In this document: positions 19,536 through 29,238 of the stretch, in pieces | Numbering within the stretch: the first letter of the stretch is position 1 | Layout of the letters: every line of letters starts with the position of its first letter | Notes under the pieces: generated by a model | What the model was told of the DNA's origin: nothing | Databases searched by the model: none | Seen by the model: only the letters and a program-made list of their open reading frames with translations | Made by a program: the position numbers and the translations under genes | From: Blastocatellia bacterium | GTDB taxonomy: Bacteria > Acidobacteriota > Blastocatellia > UBA7656 | Length of the DNA: 64,000 bases | Direction of reading: 5' to 3' | Assembly (NCBI GenBank): GCA_035275065.1 | Contig: DATENM010000014.1 | Location: forward strand, 62,001 to 126,000

Positions 19536-20471
19536 CTAGAATGGCACTGACCCCTTATGACACTTGGTGCAAGCGGTTTCGCGCGCCGCAACGTGGCATT
19601 GCCAACAGGTCGAATGGTGGCGTTGACCGCGCGCCACGTTGATCTCGGCGATGTCGGCGCGCGCCTGGGCTTCGGGCACCTCGGTCGTCTTGTGGCACTT
19701 GCTACAGTCGCCGCTCTTGGCCAGATGCGGCCCGTGGCGGAAGTTGTAAAGCGCCAACGCCGGTCCTGTGCCACGAGTAAACGCCAGCGCCTGGTCTTTC
19801 TTGACGTGACAGGTGCCGCAATCGCCGAGGGTCTTGCTGACCTGCCCGACCTGCGTCGTCTGATTCGCCTGGTGCGCGTGACAGGCATAGCATTCGGGGT
19901 GATGCGGGAAGGCGGCGACGACCTTCGCCTGATCGAAGCTGTGGCACTTGTCGCAGGCCGGCGCGCCGGGGCTGTCGGCCATCTGGCCCTTCATCTTGTC
20001 GGCGTCGCCGTGCTGACGGTGCGAGAAAGCCTTGAGGCCGAACTCCGATTGTTTCTTCGGGAACTCGATGAGCGTGCCCTTGGCGTCCACAGGCGTCGTG
20101 TGACAGACCTCGCACATGCGGGATTGCCGGTTAGTAGAATCCTTCTGGTGACATTCCATACAGGCCGGGTGGCTCGGAAATATGGGCGTCGCGTTGTTGT
20201 CTTTGCGCTGATGGCAAAAGGCGCAATCCTTGGTCCTGGTCTGATGCTCCTTGCGGTTATGGTCGAAGGGCGAGACCTTTTCGATCACCTTCGAGTCAAC
20301 AATATCGAAGGGCGACTGGCTGACAGGCTGAGCCGGGGCCGCGGCGTTGGCGTTGTCGGGCGGCTTGTTGAGGTTCTGTTTCGTGCTGCGACATGCCGCG
20401 AGGCTGACGAACAGCGTCAGGGCGAGCATCGCGACGACGAGCTTGAGCAGTTTTGCGGTGTCGTTTTTCAT
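19536..20471 (-). CDS. Nonaheme cytochrome c lipoprotein
   Basis: A 311-residue exported cytochrome. The start MKNDTAKLLK at 20471 is preferred over an in-frame codon 69 bases upstream, because the latter lies in repeat DNA. A lipoprotein signal ends LFVSLAAC, so the mature protein is probably lipid-anchored. Nine CXXCH sites are visible: CAFCH, CMECH, CEVCH, CDKCH, CYACH, CGTCH, CSKCH, CWQCH and CTKCH, with many extra His residues for bis-His ligation. No catalytic domain is evident, so an electron-wire role in the periplasm is likely. It lies between the octaheme gene and the inner-membrane fusion proteins and is transcribed with the former unless the dispersed repeat between them interferes. 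Confidence 0.92.
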   Translation of the reverse strand: MKNDTAKLLKLVVAMLALTLFVSLAACRSTKQNLNKPPDNANAAAPAQPVSQSPFDIVDSKVIEKVSPFDHNRKEHQTRTKDCAFCHQRKDNNATPIFPSHPACMECHQKDSTNRQSRMCEVCHTTPVDAKGTLIEFPKKQSEFGLKAFSHRQHGDADKMKGQMADSPGAPACDKCHSFDQAKVVAAFPHHPECYACHAHQANQTTQVGQVSKTLGDCGTCHVKKDQALAFTRGTGPALALYNFRHGPHLAKSGDCSKCHKTTEVPEAQARADIAEINVARGQRHHSTCWQCHVAARETACTKCHKGSVPF

Positions 20472-20501
20472 TCTCAAAAAGTCTACCGAGTCTGCCGAAT
20501 C

Positions 20502-20582
20502 TGTAGCGCAATCTGTTAGATTGCGCGAGCCCGTACGCAAGCTAACCGCCTTGCGCTATACCCGATTGAAATCCGCTCTAGG
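20502..20582. repeat. Dispersed palindromic repeat, copy A
   Basis: Contains the core gcgcaatctgttagattgcgc (9-bp stem, 3-base loop), a second decayed stem, and the end motif gattgaaatccgctctag. It ends exactly at the stop codon of the octaheme gene (20583). The same family recurs at 51743, 52508 and 55817. Confidence 0.8.
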
Positions 20583-21587
20583 TTACGGTCGCTTGCCCAG
20601 CTTGTTCAAATCCTGCGCGCTCAGCCGGTCGGGCAGGCCCGGCTTCCTCGCCTGGTGGCATTGATTACAATAGCCGGCCTGTGGCAAGGTGATCTGGCTG
20701 AGCGCCGTCGTTTCGCTGATCGGGCTGTGACAGTCCGAGCAAAGATAATCGTGCGCCACGGGCGGCGTCCAGGGCTTCTTCTTCGGGCGGATATCGATGT
20801 CGTGATCGATGTAGTGCCGGAACTTTTTGATTGACCCGAACAGCTCGACGCGGGCCGCCCCCGCCTCGCCTTCGATCAGCCCGTGACAGCCCTTGCAATC
20901 GTTTTCATAAGGAAAGCGGTTGATCTCGCTCAACGCCCGCAGCTTCGTCGAAGAGCCGCCGTGACAGACGAAGCAGGTCGGGTGGTCCATCTCTGTGCGC
21001 ATGTCTTTGGCATCGTCGGAAGCATTGCGGATCGGCGCATGGCAACTGGTGCAGAGCGGGCGCGAGCCGACGCTGAACTGCGCCCCGCCGGCAACAGGCC
21101 GAAGCTGAATGTCAGAGCGGACGGGCTGCTGGTGCGCTTTGTGGCCGAAGATGTCTTCGAACTCGGTAAAGCGCTTCATCTCCGGGCTGGTGAAGTCTGT
21201 GCGCAAAGATTCGGGGCTCGCCGCCGTACGCCCGGGCATATGGCAGATGCCGCAGAAACGATTCGAGCCGGCGACGCCGTACTTGAAGAATTCCGCCGCG
21301 AAGTTCTGGTGACAGCCGACGCAGGCGGTGTGCGGGAAGTCTTTCGCCACCGGGCGGTCGCTCTGCGTGGCGTCTCGTTTAGCGCCGAGGTGACAGCTCG
21401 CGCAATTGACGGTGCGGTGCTTCTCCTGTTTGTGCGGAAAGCGCGGCGGCCCCGCCGGGCGCGCGCCGCGCTGAGGCTCGGGCAACCGGGATTCATCGGC
21501 GCGCGAAGGCCGCGACCCGATAAACGCCGTAAGCACCAGCAGACAGCCGAGCACGAGCACGCTACTTTTAATCCCCGCTCTCGCCAA
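20583..21587 (-). CDS. Octaheme cytochrome c, periplasmic
   Basis: A 334-residue exported cytochrome. The start is TTG at 21587, chosen for aaggaggag directly upstream. It begins a signal peptide (SSVLVLGCLLVLTAFIGS) ending near residue 30. Eight CXXCH sites are seen: CASCH, CVGCH, CGICH, CTSCH, CFVCH, CKGCH, CSDCH and CNQCH. Their spacing is uneven, with long haem-free loops, so it does not match the compact catalytic octahaem reductases I know. No CXXCK site is present. It lies 14 bases after the tetraheme gene and is surely co-transcribed with it. A periplasmic carrier role is inferred; a hidden catalytic role cannot be excluded. Confidence 0.92.
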   Translation of the reverse strand: MARAGIKSSVLVLGCLLVLTAFIGSRPSRADESRLPEPQRGARPAGPPRFPHKQEKHRTVNCASCHLGAKRDATQSDRPVAKDFPHTACVGCHQNFAAEFFKYGVAGSNRFCGICHMPGRTAASPESLRTDFTSPEMKRFTEFEDIFGHKAHQQPVRSDIQLRPVAGGAQFSVGSRPLCTSCHAPIRNASDDAKDMRTEMDHPTCFVCHGGSSTKLRALSEINRFPYENDCKGCHGLIEGEAGAARVELFGSIKKFRHYIDHDIDIRPKKKPWTPPVAHDYLCSDCHSPISETTALSQITLPQAGYCNQCHQARKPGLPDRLSAQDLNKLGKRP

Positions 21588-21601
21588 TGGCTCCTCCTTG
21601 A

Positions 21602-22135
21602 TTACTGACTACGGACCGCGCGCGGCACCCCGGTTCCCGGCTCATGGCATTCGGTACAGGCGACGGGCGCTTTGCAACGGCTATCGGCCTGCGCGTTGGT
21701 CGCCTGATGACAGCCGATGCAAAGTTCGTGGAAGACGCGCTTGTTATACATCTCGTCGCCTTCGTGATTGCGCGGGTTGGCCGGCGTGCTTTCGGTGCGG
21801 TGGCACGAGTCGCACTTCCACAGCGTCGGCGCATCGCTCACCTCGTTGCGCCGGTGGTGACAGCCGATGCACTCGGCGCCCTTCGCGGTCGTATGGACGA
21901 ACTCCGAATCGGGATTGATGTACTTCTCGTGCGTCTTGTGCGCGAAGCAGACTTTGCCCTGAACGCCCTTGAGGTCGAGCGTGATGACGTGATTGGCCGC
22001 GTCGCCGCACTTGCCGGCCTTGTCGCAAGCCGGCTTCATGGCATTGTCCTGCGCGGGCGCGGACCGAACCACGAACGCCGCCGGCGCGGCCATCAGCAGC
22101 AAGTAGGCGATCAAGGTTGCCAGCTTCAGCTTCAT
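21602..22135 (-). CDS. Tetraheme class III-type cytochrome c
   Basis: A 177-residue exported cytochrome. The start MKLKLATLIA at 22135 is chosen because it begins a clear signal peptide ending near SAPAQ and has ggagag upstream. An alternative ATG at 22174 overlaps the stop of the decaheme gene as ATGA and could allow translational coupling. Four CXXCH sites follow the cytochrome c3/c7 pattern: CIGCH, CDSCH, CIGCH, CTECH, with axial His candidates in FAHKTH and NHEGDE. The haem domain resembles the N-terminal domain of the porin fusion encoded two genes upstream, so the two may be paralogous partners. Likely a periplasmic shuttle. Confidence 0.9.
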   Translation of the reverse strand: MKLKLATLIAYLLLMAAPAAFVVRSAPAQDNAMKPACDKAGKCGDAANHVITLDLKGVQGKVCFAHKTHEKYINPDSEFVHTTAKGAECIGCHHRRNEVSDAPTLWKCDSCHRTESTPANPRNHEGDEMYNKRVFHELCIGCHQATNAQADSRCKAPVACTECHEPGTGVPRAVRSQ

Positions 22136-22170
22136 TCGCTCTCCAACCCCCAAGCAATGAACATCACGCC

Positions 22171-25100
22171 TCATCTTTGCGGCGTCGCACCTGCACTAGC
22201 CGCCGCGTCCGTCATTCGCGGCGAGCCGTAGACGCGCCGGATGTCGCGGTTGTTCTTGTTGTCGCGATCCTGTATGTCGGGGACCGTGAACAGATTGCCG
22301 TTGAGCGTGTACATCCGCAGCAGCTCGGTGAAGTTCAACGGGCGCGCGCCACGGCGACCGAAGACCGCCAGTTGATTGCCGCTCTCATCAATGGCGCGGT
22401 CGCGATCAATGCCTTCTGAAACCGCCAGCGCCGGCCCCTTGGTGTGCGCCGAAGCGATCAACTGCGGCGTCGGGCGCGGGCTGAAACCGTAATTGGTCGG
22501 GCGCGTTTCGGGCGAAGTCAACTGCACGACGCGCAGGCCGTTCTTGCCGTCGGCGACGTAAGCGAAGAGGCTCACGTTGGTCATGCCGACCTTCACGTCG
22601 CGGGTGTCGTTGAGCTTGCCGCCGGCGTCGAACATCTGATCGAGGCGCGGCTTTTCAGGATTCTCCACGTCAAGGATGGCCAGCCCCTGACGGCCGGCCG
22701 CGACGTAAGCATAGGTGCGTACCACATAAATGTTATTCGCTTCGGCGAGCGGCACCACCGCGCCTTCGACGGCGCGCGGTTTGGCCGGATCGGTCACATC
22801 AATCACCTTCACGCCGTCGCTGTCGCAGACGAAGGCATAGCGGAATTGAATCTGCACGGCGCGCGGATTCTTCAACGCCGGGGCGCCGACTTCGGCGACC
22901 ACTTTCGGCTCGAACGGATTGTTGATGTCAACGATGACCAGCCCGCGGTCACAGGTGATGTAAGCGTGGGTGCCGGCAATCGTGATGTTGTTGGCGCCGT
23001 TCAGCACGCCGTTCGGATTCCATGTCAGCGCCCGCCGCAGGAAGTTGTTCTGCGGGTCGCCGTCGAGCAGCGTCGCGGCGACGACCGTAATCAGCCCCTC
23101 GTACTTGTCTGTGACGTAGAGGAAGGCGTAGAGCGGGTGGATCGGCTGCTTGTCGTCGCGGTAAACGGCCTCTTCGTTTTCGGGACGGTGGATGCGCAGC
23201 TTGTTGACGCCGTACTTCTTCAGCAAATCGGCGGGCAGCGATGCCGTCGGGTCAACCGCCAGCGTCGAAGGCGATGCCACGGCGGTCGCGTACTTCGTCT
23301 TGACGTAGAAGCGCTGGCCGAGCGGCGAAAACGGCGCGGTCGTCATGCGCTCTGAAAAGCCCTTCTGATCGATGTTCGCCACATCGTAAACCCGCAGGCC
23401 GCCCTTGCCGGTCGCGGCGTAGAGGTACTCGCCGCGAAGCTGCACGTTTAAGACTTCGGTCTGTTCCGGGGCGAGCGGATTCAGCCCGCGCAGAATGTCA
23501 TTGCCGGGGTGTTCGTACGCCGTCTCAAGCTCCTGATGATGCGCCTGGTGTTTCTCCCACTCTTCGGGGAAAGCCAGCTTGTGCAGGAAACTGCCGATGA
23601 CCGCCTGCGGCTCGTCGCGCTCGGTGACGACGATGGATTCAAACCCTTCATGGCCTGTGGCGACGTAGCAATAGCGGCCTATCCAGTTATAGAAGTTCGT
23701 CCCCTGCATGTAAGTCATCGCCAGGTAGGCGTTGTTATCGTTCTTCTCTGAGAGGTGACAATCGGCGCAGCCGCGCGTTTCGCGTGTGCGGACGGTGTGC
23801 GGGAAGGATGAGCTGAACGATTGGCCGCTGTAGCCTTCTTCGGACACGGTCTGCTGCTGCGAGTAAATCCACTCGCGGTTCTGGTTCTGCGAGCTGACCA
23901 GGATGGCGCAGGCCGAGCGGACGGGCGCAAAGCGTTTGCCGGTCACCGTGCCATCGCGGCCAAGCAAGAAGACATCGTCGCGCAGCGTCTGGAAGTTGTA
24001 TGACGTCCAGTTGCGCAGTTCTTCCTCGCCTTCGTTGTGCTGCATGCCGCGCTCTTGATTCGCCTTCATCTTCAAGTGACAGCCGAAACAGCTCGGCGTC
24101 CACGACGTGTGACAACTGAAACAGGTCATGGACGAGTTGGCATGCGCAAGCTTCGTTTCGTCCGCGGGCACGCCGCCCCAGGTCTTGTTGTCCGTCTGGA
24201 TGGTCTTGGCAAGCGCCGCCTTCTCGTTATAGTCGGGACTGGCCGGGTTGACGGTGTCAGCCACCTGCTTGACGCGCCAGACGACGGGCTTGCCGTCGGC
24301 ATCGCGGCTGACGGCGGCGCGCTGCCAGAGGTTGCCCTGTGCGTCTTTGAAGAAGCGGTCTTTGCGCCACTGTAGCTCGCGGTAATCGAGCAGGCGTGTG
24401 CCGGATTTCGCCGCGTCCTCAACGTCTTTCTGGGTGAAGCGGTCGGGCATCAGCCGGTTGCCGGCTTTCGCCCTTTGATATTCAGCCGAAGTGCGCGCGT
24501 TCGGATTGGTCGGGTCGGCGCGCTCGCTGATCGTGCCGTGACAGTCTACGCAATCGATCTCGACGGCGTTGCGCACCTCGCCGTAGAGCTTGCCGTTGCC
24601 GTGATTGTCCTGCTTGAAGTGACAGTCGACGCAATGCATGCCCTTTTCGATGTGGATGTCTTTCAGGTGAACCGGCAGGCCGGCTTTCGCAGGCCCTTCG
24701 GCGGCCTCTTTGAGCTTCGCCGCATTCACATCATTAACGACATCGCCATTGGCATCGAGGAAGTTGCCCTTGCGGTCGGTCTTGTAGACATCGCGGAAAA
24801 TCCAGCCGTGGCCGTTGAAGTCCGCGAACTGTGTGCGCGTCAGCTTCGGGTTGACCGAATCGCGCAGGCCGCGCAGGAAATCCACGGAGCCCCAGTTGCC
24901 GCGCAACGACGACTCTTCGGGATTGCGCATCAGGGTGGCCTGTTCTTCGCCGGGCGACAGCTTCTTGGACTTTTCAGGGTACATGCCCTTGTCGCCGTCG
25001 GTCTCCAGGTCCCACCACGTCGTGCCGTAGAAGCTCATCATCACCAGCGTCCCCGGATGCATGTGACAGACGACGCACTGGCTCGAAGGGATAGCGCGAG

Positions 25101-26292
25101 TGAACTGGTGTTTGATGGGGTGGCCGGGCTCGCCGCTGTCGCGGGCCTCTTTGAGCGCGATGTCATCAGTATGGGTCGCGCCGTCGTGGCCATACTTCTC
25201 GGCATTCGGCCCGCCGTGCAGCGGGTCGCGGTCGTTGGCATAGACGACGTGACAGCCGGTGCAGCCCGACGAGCGGTAATCGCCCGGCTGATCGTTGGTG
25301 CCCAGCATGCCCAGCATCGGGTCGAGCAGGCGTGTCTTTTGCAGCCCGAGGTAGACCGGGTCGGTTCTGAGCAGCGTGCCGAGGCCGCGCGGGCTCAAGA
25401 GGTTTTGCGTCGGCTTGCCGGGCGACTCTTCTGAAAGCGGCAGCCCGACCTCGGCGGCTTTGCGCCCGCCGCGCTCGAACGTCCGCAGGATGTTGCCCAT
25501 GTGCGTGATTTCCCAGCGCGGCAGCGGGTCGAGGAACGGCAAGACGCCCTTCTTCTGCGTCTCTTCGGCAGTCGGCTGCGGGATGGTGATGACGCGCTGC
25601 GGCTTGCCGTCGGGCGAGAAGCTCTCGCCCCAGCGATAATTCTTGAACGGGTAGCCGCCGTTGTTATACAGCGCCGCGCCCCAGAGCATCGCCCCGGTCG
25701 TCATCATGCTCTTGCCGACGTTGTGGACTTCGCGGGTGTGGCACTCACTGGTGCCGCAGCTCATCGCGGCAACGCGCAGGTCGCCGGGATTGACGAAGCG
25801 CACGAAGGCCGGGTCTTCATTGTTGATCTCGGCATAATTGCGCACAGGGTTGGCCGCCGTCTTCCACATCGAAGCGTTGCGCGGCAGGACGTGCGCTTTG
25901 TCTTGCAGGGCACGGTATTCGGCAGAGCCTTTCTGCACGCCGTCGGGCCGCCGGACTTCGGCGTGGCCGCCGTGACAATCGATGCAGCCGAGATTGACTT
26001 TGTAGTTGTGAATGTCTTCGATGCCGCGGTGACAGGTGACGCAGCCGCTGCTGCGGCATTCGGCTTCCGCCGGCGTCATGCCGAAGAGCGAAGCCTTGAC
26101 CGCCGTCGGGTCACAGGGCGCGGTGGCTTGCGGCGCAGCATCCGTCAGTTCCCCGTGTGCGGGCGTCGTTGAATCGCTGGCGGACGGCGGGCTGGCGGGC
26201 TTGCCCGAATCGGCAAAGCTGACGAACGAGTACAGGCAAACGAGCGTCAGGGTCACAATCAGTTTTAACGCGCTGCGATTCGCTGCTTTCAT
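22171..26292 (-). CDS. Decaheme cytochrome c with LVIVD-repeat propeller
   Basis: A 1373-residue exported protein. The start [10 protein letters not shown] at 26292 follows gggagtgaag and begins a signal peptide ([16 protein letters not shown]). Residues about 80-860 contain nine CXXCH sites (CVTCH, CIDCH, CTGCH, CVVCH, CVDCH twice, CFSCH, CFGCH, CADCH) and one CX4CH site (CGTSECH), spread among long linkers. Residues about 950-1310 hold LVIVD-type repeats such as [43 protein letters not shown] and [15 protein letters not shown], which form beta-propellers in surface proteins. An extracellular or outer-membrane location next to the porin fusion is inferred. The substrate or acceptor is unknown. 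Confidence 0.9.
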   Translation of the reverse strand: MKAANRSALKLIVTLTLVCLYSFVSFADSGKPASPPSASDSTTPAHGELTDAAPQATAPCDPTAVKASLFGMTPAEAECRSSGCVTCHRGIEDIHNYKVNLGCIDCHGGHAEVRRPDGVQKGSAEYRALQDKAHVLPRNASMWKTAANPVRNYAEINNEDPAFVRFVNPGDLRVAAMSCGTSECHTREVHNVGKSMMTTGAMLWGAALYNNGGYPFKNYRWGESFSPDGKPQRVITIPQPTAEETQKKGVLPFLDPLPRWEITHMGNILRTFERGGRKAAEVGLPLSEESPGKPTQNLLSPRGLGTLLRTDPVYLGLQKTRLLDPMLGMLGTNDQPGDYRSSGCTGCHVVYANDRDPLHGGPNAEKYGHDGATHTDDIALKEARDSGEPGHPIKHQFTRAIPSSQCVVCHMHPGTLVMMSFYGTTWWDLETDGDKGMYPEKSKKLSPGEEQATLMRNPEESSLRGNWGSVDFLRGLRDSVNPKLTRTQFADFNGHGWIFRDVYKTDRKGNFLDANGDVVNDVNAAKLKEAAEGPAKAGLPVHLKDIHIEKGMHCVDCHFKQDNHGNGKLYGEVRNAVEIDCVDCHGTISERADPTNPNARTSAEYQRAKAGNRLMPDRFTQKDVEDAAKSGTRLLDYRELQWRKDRFFKDAQGNLWQRAAVSRDADGKPVVWRVKQVADTVNPASPDYNEKAALAKTIQTDNKTWGGVPADETKLAHANSSMTCFSCHTSWTPSCFGCHLKMKANQERGMQHNEGEEELRNWTSYNFQTLRDDVFLLGRDGTVTGKRFAPVRSACAILVSSQNQNREWIYSQQQTVSEEGYSGQSFSSSFPHTVRTRETRGCADCHLSEKNDNNAYLAMTYMQGTNFYNWIGRYCYVATGHEGFESIVVTERDEPQAVIGSFLHKLAFPEEWEKHQAHHQELETAYEHPGNDILRGLNPLAPEQTEVLNVQLRGEYLYAATGKGGLRVYDVANIDQKGFSERMTTAPFSPLGQRFYVKTKYATAVASPSTLAVDPTASLPADLLKKYGVNKLRIHRPENEEAVYRDDKQPIHPLYAFLYVTDKYEGLITVVAATLLDGDPQNNFLRRALTWNPNGVLNGANNITIAGTHAYITCDRGLVIVDINNPFEPKVVAEVGAPALKNPRAVQIQFRYAFVCDSDGVKVIDVTDPAKPRAVEGAVVPLAEANNIYVVRTYAYVAAGRQGLAILDVENPEKPRLDQMFDAGGKLNDTRDVKVGMTNVSLFAYVADGKNGLRVVQLTSPETRPTNYGFSPRPTPQLIASAHTKGPALAVSEGIDRDRAIDESGNQLAVFGRRGARPLNFTELLRMYTLNGNLFTVPDIQDRDNKNNRDIRRVYGSPRMTDAAASAGATPQR

Positions 26293-26346
26293 CTTCACTC
26301 CCGCCGATGGTCTCTGCTTGATCTGTCCGCGATGGCCGATCAACCC

Positions 26347-28713
26347 TCAATAAACGAACTTCAGCTTCACAAAGGCCGAATAGAGCACCTTGCGCTTCTG
26401 GCCGCAATTCTGGCCGTTGCAATTCGAGCTGTAGATGTCTGTAAAGCCGCTTCCCGGTATCAGCGACGAATAGCCCGCCGAAACGATCCAGTTCTCGCTC
26501 AGCAACGGGCGGTACAGTACGCCGACGCCGTAATCAAAGCCGATGCGCTTACGAATGTCCGGCTGGAACAACAGCTCCGACAGCGGCTCTGTGTGGTGGA
26601 AGTGCGAGTAGTTGGCATTCAAAATGGCGCGCAGCTTCGGCGTCAGCTCGGCCTCGGCGCCGAGATTGTAAAGGAACAGGCCGGGGTTGACGAAGTTCGA
26701 CTGGCCCTGGGTCTTGCTGCTGCGCAGCGCCGGAAGCAAACTGCCGGGCGTCGTCAGCAGCACCGCGGTGTTCGTAAGCGGAATGGCTTGCGAGTTGAAG
26801 AAGCTCAAGCCGCCGCCGGCAAACTCCTGGTGATCGAGAATCGAATCGAAGCCGCGCCCGGTGCCGTCAAACGGCTGCTTGTCGCCCGAGGCGAAGAAGA
26901 ACGAGCCTTTGAAGCGCAGCCAGTCGCGGTCTAATGACAGCTCGACCGCCGCCATCTGCGCGTTGATGTTAATCTCGCGGCCGGCAATCGGATTGTCCGA
27001 GTCGTGGCCGAGCGCCTGGTAGAGCGCATGGGTGATGTTCCACTTGCCCATGTGACCGTCGCCCGTCCAGCCCAGGTAGTACGACTTGACGCCGTGCGGG
27101 CGGACGCTGCCGATCAAGGCCGGGCGCACGAGAAAATCATTCTCATCAAAGTGGCGGCTCGGACGGTCGTCGTTGTAGTGGAAGCTGAACTGCGACGTGT
27201 AGCCGTGCCAGTGCGTGTCCTGCCGGAAGAGGTTGGCGATCAACACCGTCTGGTCGCGGAAGTGCGGCGTGTTCAGATCGCTGTTGGTGTCCTTCTCCAG
27301 CATGTAGAAGTAGGCGATGTTGTACTGGTAGCGATTGTTGGCGTAATTGCCAAACAGGCGCGCGCCGAGATTCACGTCGCTGAAGATGAAGCCGCGGAAA
27401 TCCGAGATGAACGGCTGAATGCCCGCACGAATCGAAGTCGTGTCGAAGAACGGGCTCTTCTTGTCGCCTTTGCGCCCGCCGCCAAGGAAAGGAATCACCT
27501 TCGTCGTGTCGCCCAACCGATATTCGCCGAAGGCTTCTTGCAGGGCGATGTAGCCGTCTGTGCGGGTGTTCAAGCGCGCCGGGTTGGCGTTGACCAGCCC
27601 GTTTTCCTGCGTGTGCAGGTAGTTGATGTTGAAGACCGGCGTGACGTGGACGCGCCAATCCACGGGCTTGAACGAGGTGTCGCCGTTGAACAACTCCATC
27701 GACAGGATGAAGTTCTGGTTGAAAAAGTACGCGCCGCCGCGCCCGAAGAACTCTTCGCTGTCGGGCCGTTGCGCTGCGACGTTGCTCGGCACGGGGATGC
27801 GCTTGGCGTTCAGGAACGACTCGCTCTCGGCGGTGAGCAAGAAGAAGTTATGCTGGCCGAGTATCGGATAATCGGCCTTCAAGATGTTCTGGCGATAGGG
27901 GTTGTAGATATGCCCCTGCGCGTAACGCGGCTCGACGTCGTGACCGGGAAAGCCGATGCGCCAGCGGTCGGTGATGGGCTCGAAGTTGCCGCTCTGCTGT
28001 GCCGGCGTGCCGATGCGCGACGGGCCGGCATAGCCCGGCGGGTCGTAATGCGTTGTCGGCACGACGGGCGCTTTGCTGTAATCCGGCGGCCACGGGCGGT
28101 TTTCGTAAGGCACAGCGTCGGGCTCAGGCTCAGGACGCCGGCTGCGCGCCTCGTACTCTTCGTCGCTCTGGCCGAGCTTGTGGCACTCGCTACATTTGAT
28201 AGGCAGCCGATCAACGACCTTGTACTCGCCGCGCGCCACCATCTCCTGTTTCTGCATGTGACAGCCGATGCAGAGGCGGTGATAGGCTTCGCGGGCGTTG
28301 AGGATGTAGCCTTCGCGATCAACGAACTGTGTCGGGTCGGCCTCGTCAACTTTGTGGCAGGCTTTGCAGTTTTGAAACTGCTTGCGGTCGGCGACGTCTG
28401 TGGTGTCGGGCTGTGCGGGGTCTGCGGTGTCGCGGCGGTGGTGGCAAACGACGCAGTTCATCGAGCCGGCCTCTTTGTTGAGGTACGGCGCGTCGAAGTT
28501 GCTGCGAATCTCTAACGATTCATGGCCGCGATGATGGAATAAGACCAGGCCGCGCCTGCCATTGGTCGCGTCGAGGCTGATGGCGGGCCGCTGCGCCGCG
28601 TCTTGCGGCACATCCACTCGCTCGCCGGAATCAGCCGCCGTGTGGCGCAAGCCGACGGCGAGCGCCAGCGCCAAGAATATATACAGTGCAACAACAGTGA
28701 GCTTGAATCGCAT
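26347..28713 (-). CDS. Tetraheme cytochrome-outer-membrane beta-barrel fusion
   Basis: A 788-residue protein. Residues 1-28 are a signal peptide. Residues about 55-180 are a class III-like tetraheme domain with CVVCH (87-91), CKACH (116-120), CIGCH (148-152) and CSECH (174-178). After a Pro/Tyr-rich linker (about 185-250), residues to the end show alternating polar/aromatic strands typical of an outer-membrane barrel, ending in KFVY with a terminal aromatic residue. Known porin-cytochrome conduits (Mtr, Omb-Omc) use separate porin and cytochrome chains; here both are in one. I infer that the haem domain plugs or docks at the periplasmic mouth of the barrel and passes electrons across the outer membrane. 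It is the first gene of the minus-strand locus. Confidence 0.88.
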   Translation of the reverse strand: MRFKLTVVALYIFLALALAVGLRHTAADSGERVDVPQDAAQRPAISLDATNGRRGLVLFHHRGHESLEIRSNFDAPYLNKEAGSMNCVVCHHRRDTADPAQPDTTDVADRKQFQNCKACHKVDEADPTQFVDREGYILNAREAYHRLCIGCHMQKQEMVARGEYKVVDRLPIKCSECHKLGQSDEEYEARSRRPEPEPDAVPYENRPWPPDYSKAPVVPTTHYDPPGYAGPSRIGTPAQQSGNFEPITDRWRIGFPGHDVEPRYAQGHIYNPYRQNILKADYPILGQHNFFLLTAESESFLNAKRIPVPSNVAAQRPDSEEFFGRGGAYFFNQNFILSMELFNGDTSFKPVDWRVHVTPVFNINYLHTQENGLVNANPARLNTRTDGYIALQEAFGEYRLGDTTKVIPFLGGGRKGDKKSPFFDTTSIRAGIQPFISDFRGFIFSDVNLGARLFGNYANNRYQYNIAYFYMLEKDTNSDLNTPHFRDQTVLIANLFRQDTHWHGYTSQFSFHYNDDRPSRHFDENDFLVRPALIGSVRPHGVKSYYLGWTGDGHMGKWNITHALYQALGHDSDNPIAGREININAQMAAVELSLDRDWLRFKGSFFFASGDKQPFDGTGRGFDSILDHQEFAGGGLSFFNSQAIPLTNTAVLLTTPGSLLPALRSSKTQGQSNFVNPGLFLYNLGAEAELTPKLRAILNANYSHFHHTEPLSELLFQPDIRKRIGFDYGVGVLYRPLLSENWIVSAGYSSLIPGSGFTDIYSSNCNGQNCGQKRKVLYSAFVKLKFVY

Positions 28714-28887
28714 TCAATCCCTCTCAACCGCGAACGCAACTCAGGGACAGCCGCGATCTAAACCGGAGTGCCGGTCAGATAAGGTACAAGAGAGTGAGGA
28801 ACTTCAATCTTTAGACGAGTTCCATATCACGAATGACCTGTTTTTATAAACTACTCTACTGCAACACTGCTGGGTGATACGCGCCGG

Positions 28888-28916
28888 AAAATATCATTTC
28901 AATTTTTCAAAGTCAA
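28888..28916 (-). promoter_or_regulatory. Candidate sigma-70-type promoter for the multihaem locus
   Basis: On the minus strand TTGACT (complement of 28911-28916) and TATTTT (complement of 28888-28893) are separated by exactly 17 bases within AT-rich DNA. Transcription would start near 28881, leaving a leader of about 165 bases before the porin fusion start at 28713. No mapped transcript supports it; the call rests on pattern and position. Confidence 0.5.
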
Positions 28917-29052
28917 GCGCGACCGCTTACAGAAGTCGGCAATCGCTCGCTGATAGCCAGAGGCATAAGGCTTGCTGTAAGTCTTGACCCTTGAATCTTT
29001 CAAAAGCCATTGGCGCGCAAGCCGCCGTTTGATCGGGATCCATAGTTAGCGC

Positions 29053-29190
29053 AGGGCCTATTCATTCTCGAATAGCCATCGGATATAAACCGCCAAGACG
29101 CCAAGACGCCAAGACCGCCAAGAGGAACTTTGTGTTCTCTTGGCGGTCTTGGCGTCTTGGCGGTTCAAGTTCGGAGAATGAATAGACCCT
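29053..29190. repeat. Nested long palindrome, MITE-like
   Basis: The outer arms agggcctattcattctcg (from 29053) and its near-complement (to 29190) enclose inner arms of tandem gccaagac units at about 29089-29128, pairing with gttctcttggcggtcttgg and following units at 29134-29165. The inner period is 8 bases, unlike the heptads elsewhere. It has the look of a non-autonomous hairpin element or a very strong terminator, but neither flanking gene ends here. Confidence 0.7.
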
Positions 29191-29209
29191 GATAGTTAGC
29201 GGTCGCCGC

Positions 29210-29238
29210 TTGCAACTGAAAGCGACTTTGAGTAAACT
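29210..29238 (+). promoter_or_regulatory. Possible promoter for the GlcG/HbpS-like gene
   Basis: TTGCAA at 29210-29215 and TAAACT at 29233-29238 have 17 bases between them and lie about 68 bases before the start codon at 29306. Both boxes are imperfect. Confidence 0.3.

Noticed and set aside
27004..28515. A 503-codon open frame on the plus strand opposite the porin-cytochrome fusion
   Set aside because: The minus strand has signal peptide, four CXXCH and barrel strands; the plus frame is a codon-bias artefact.
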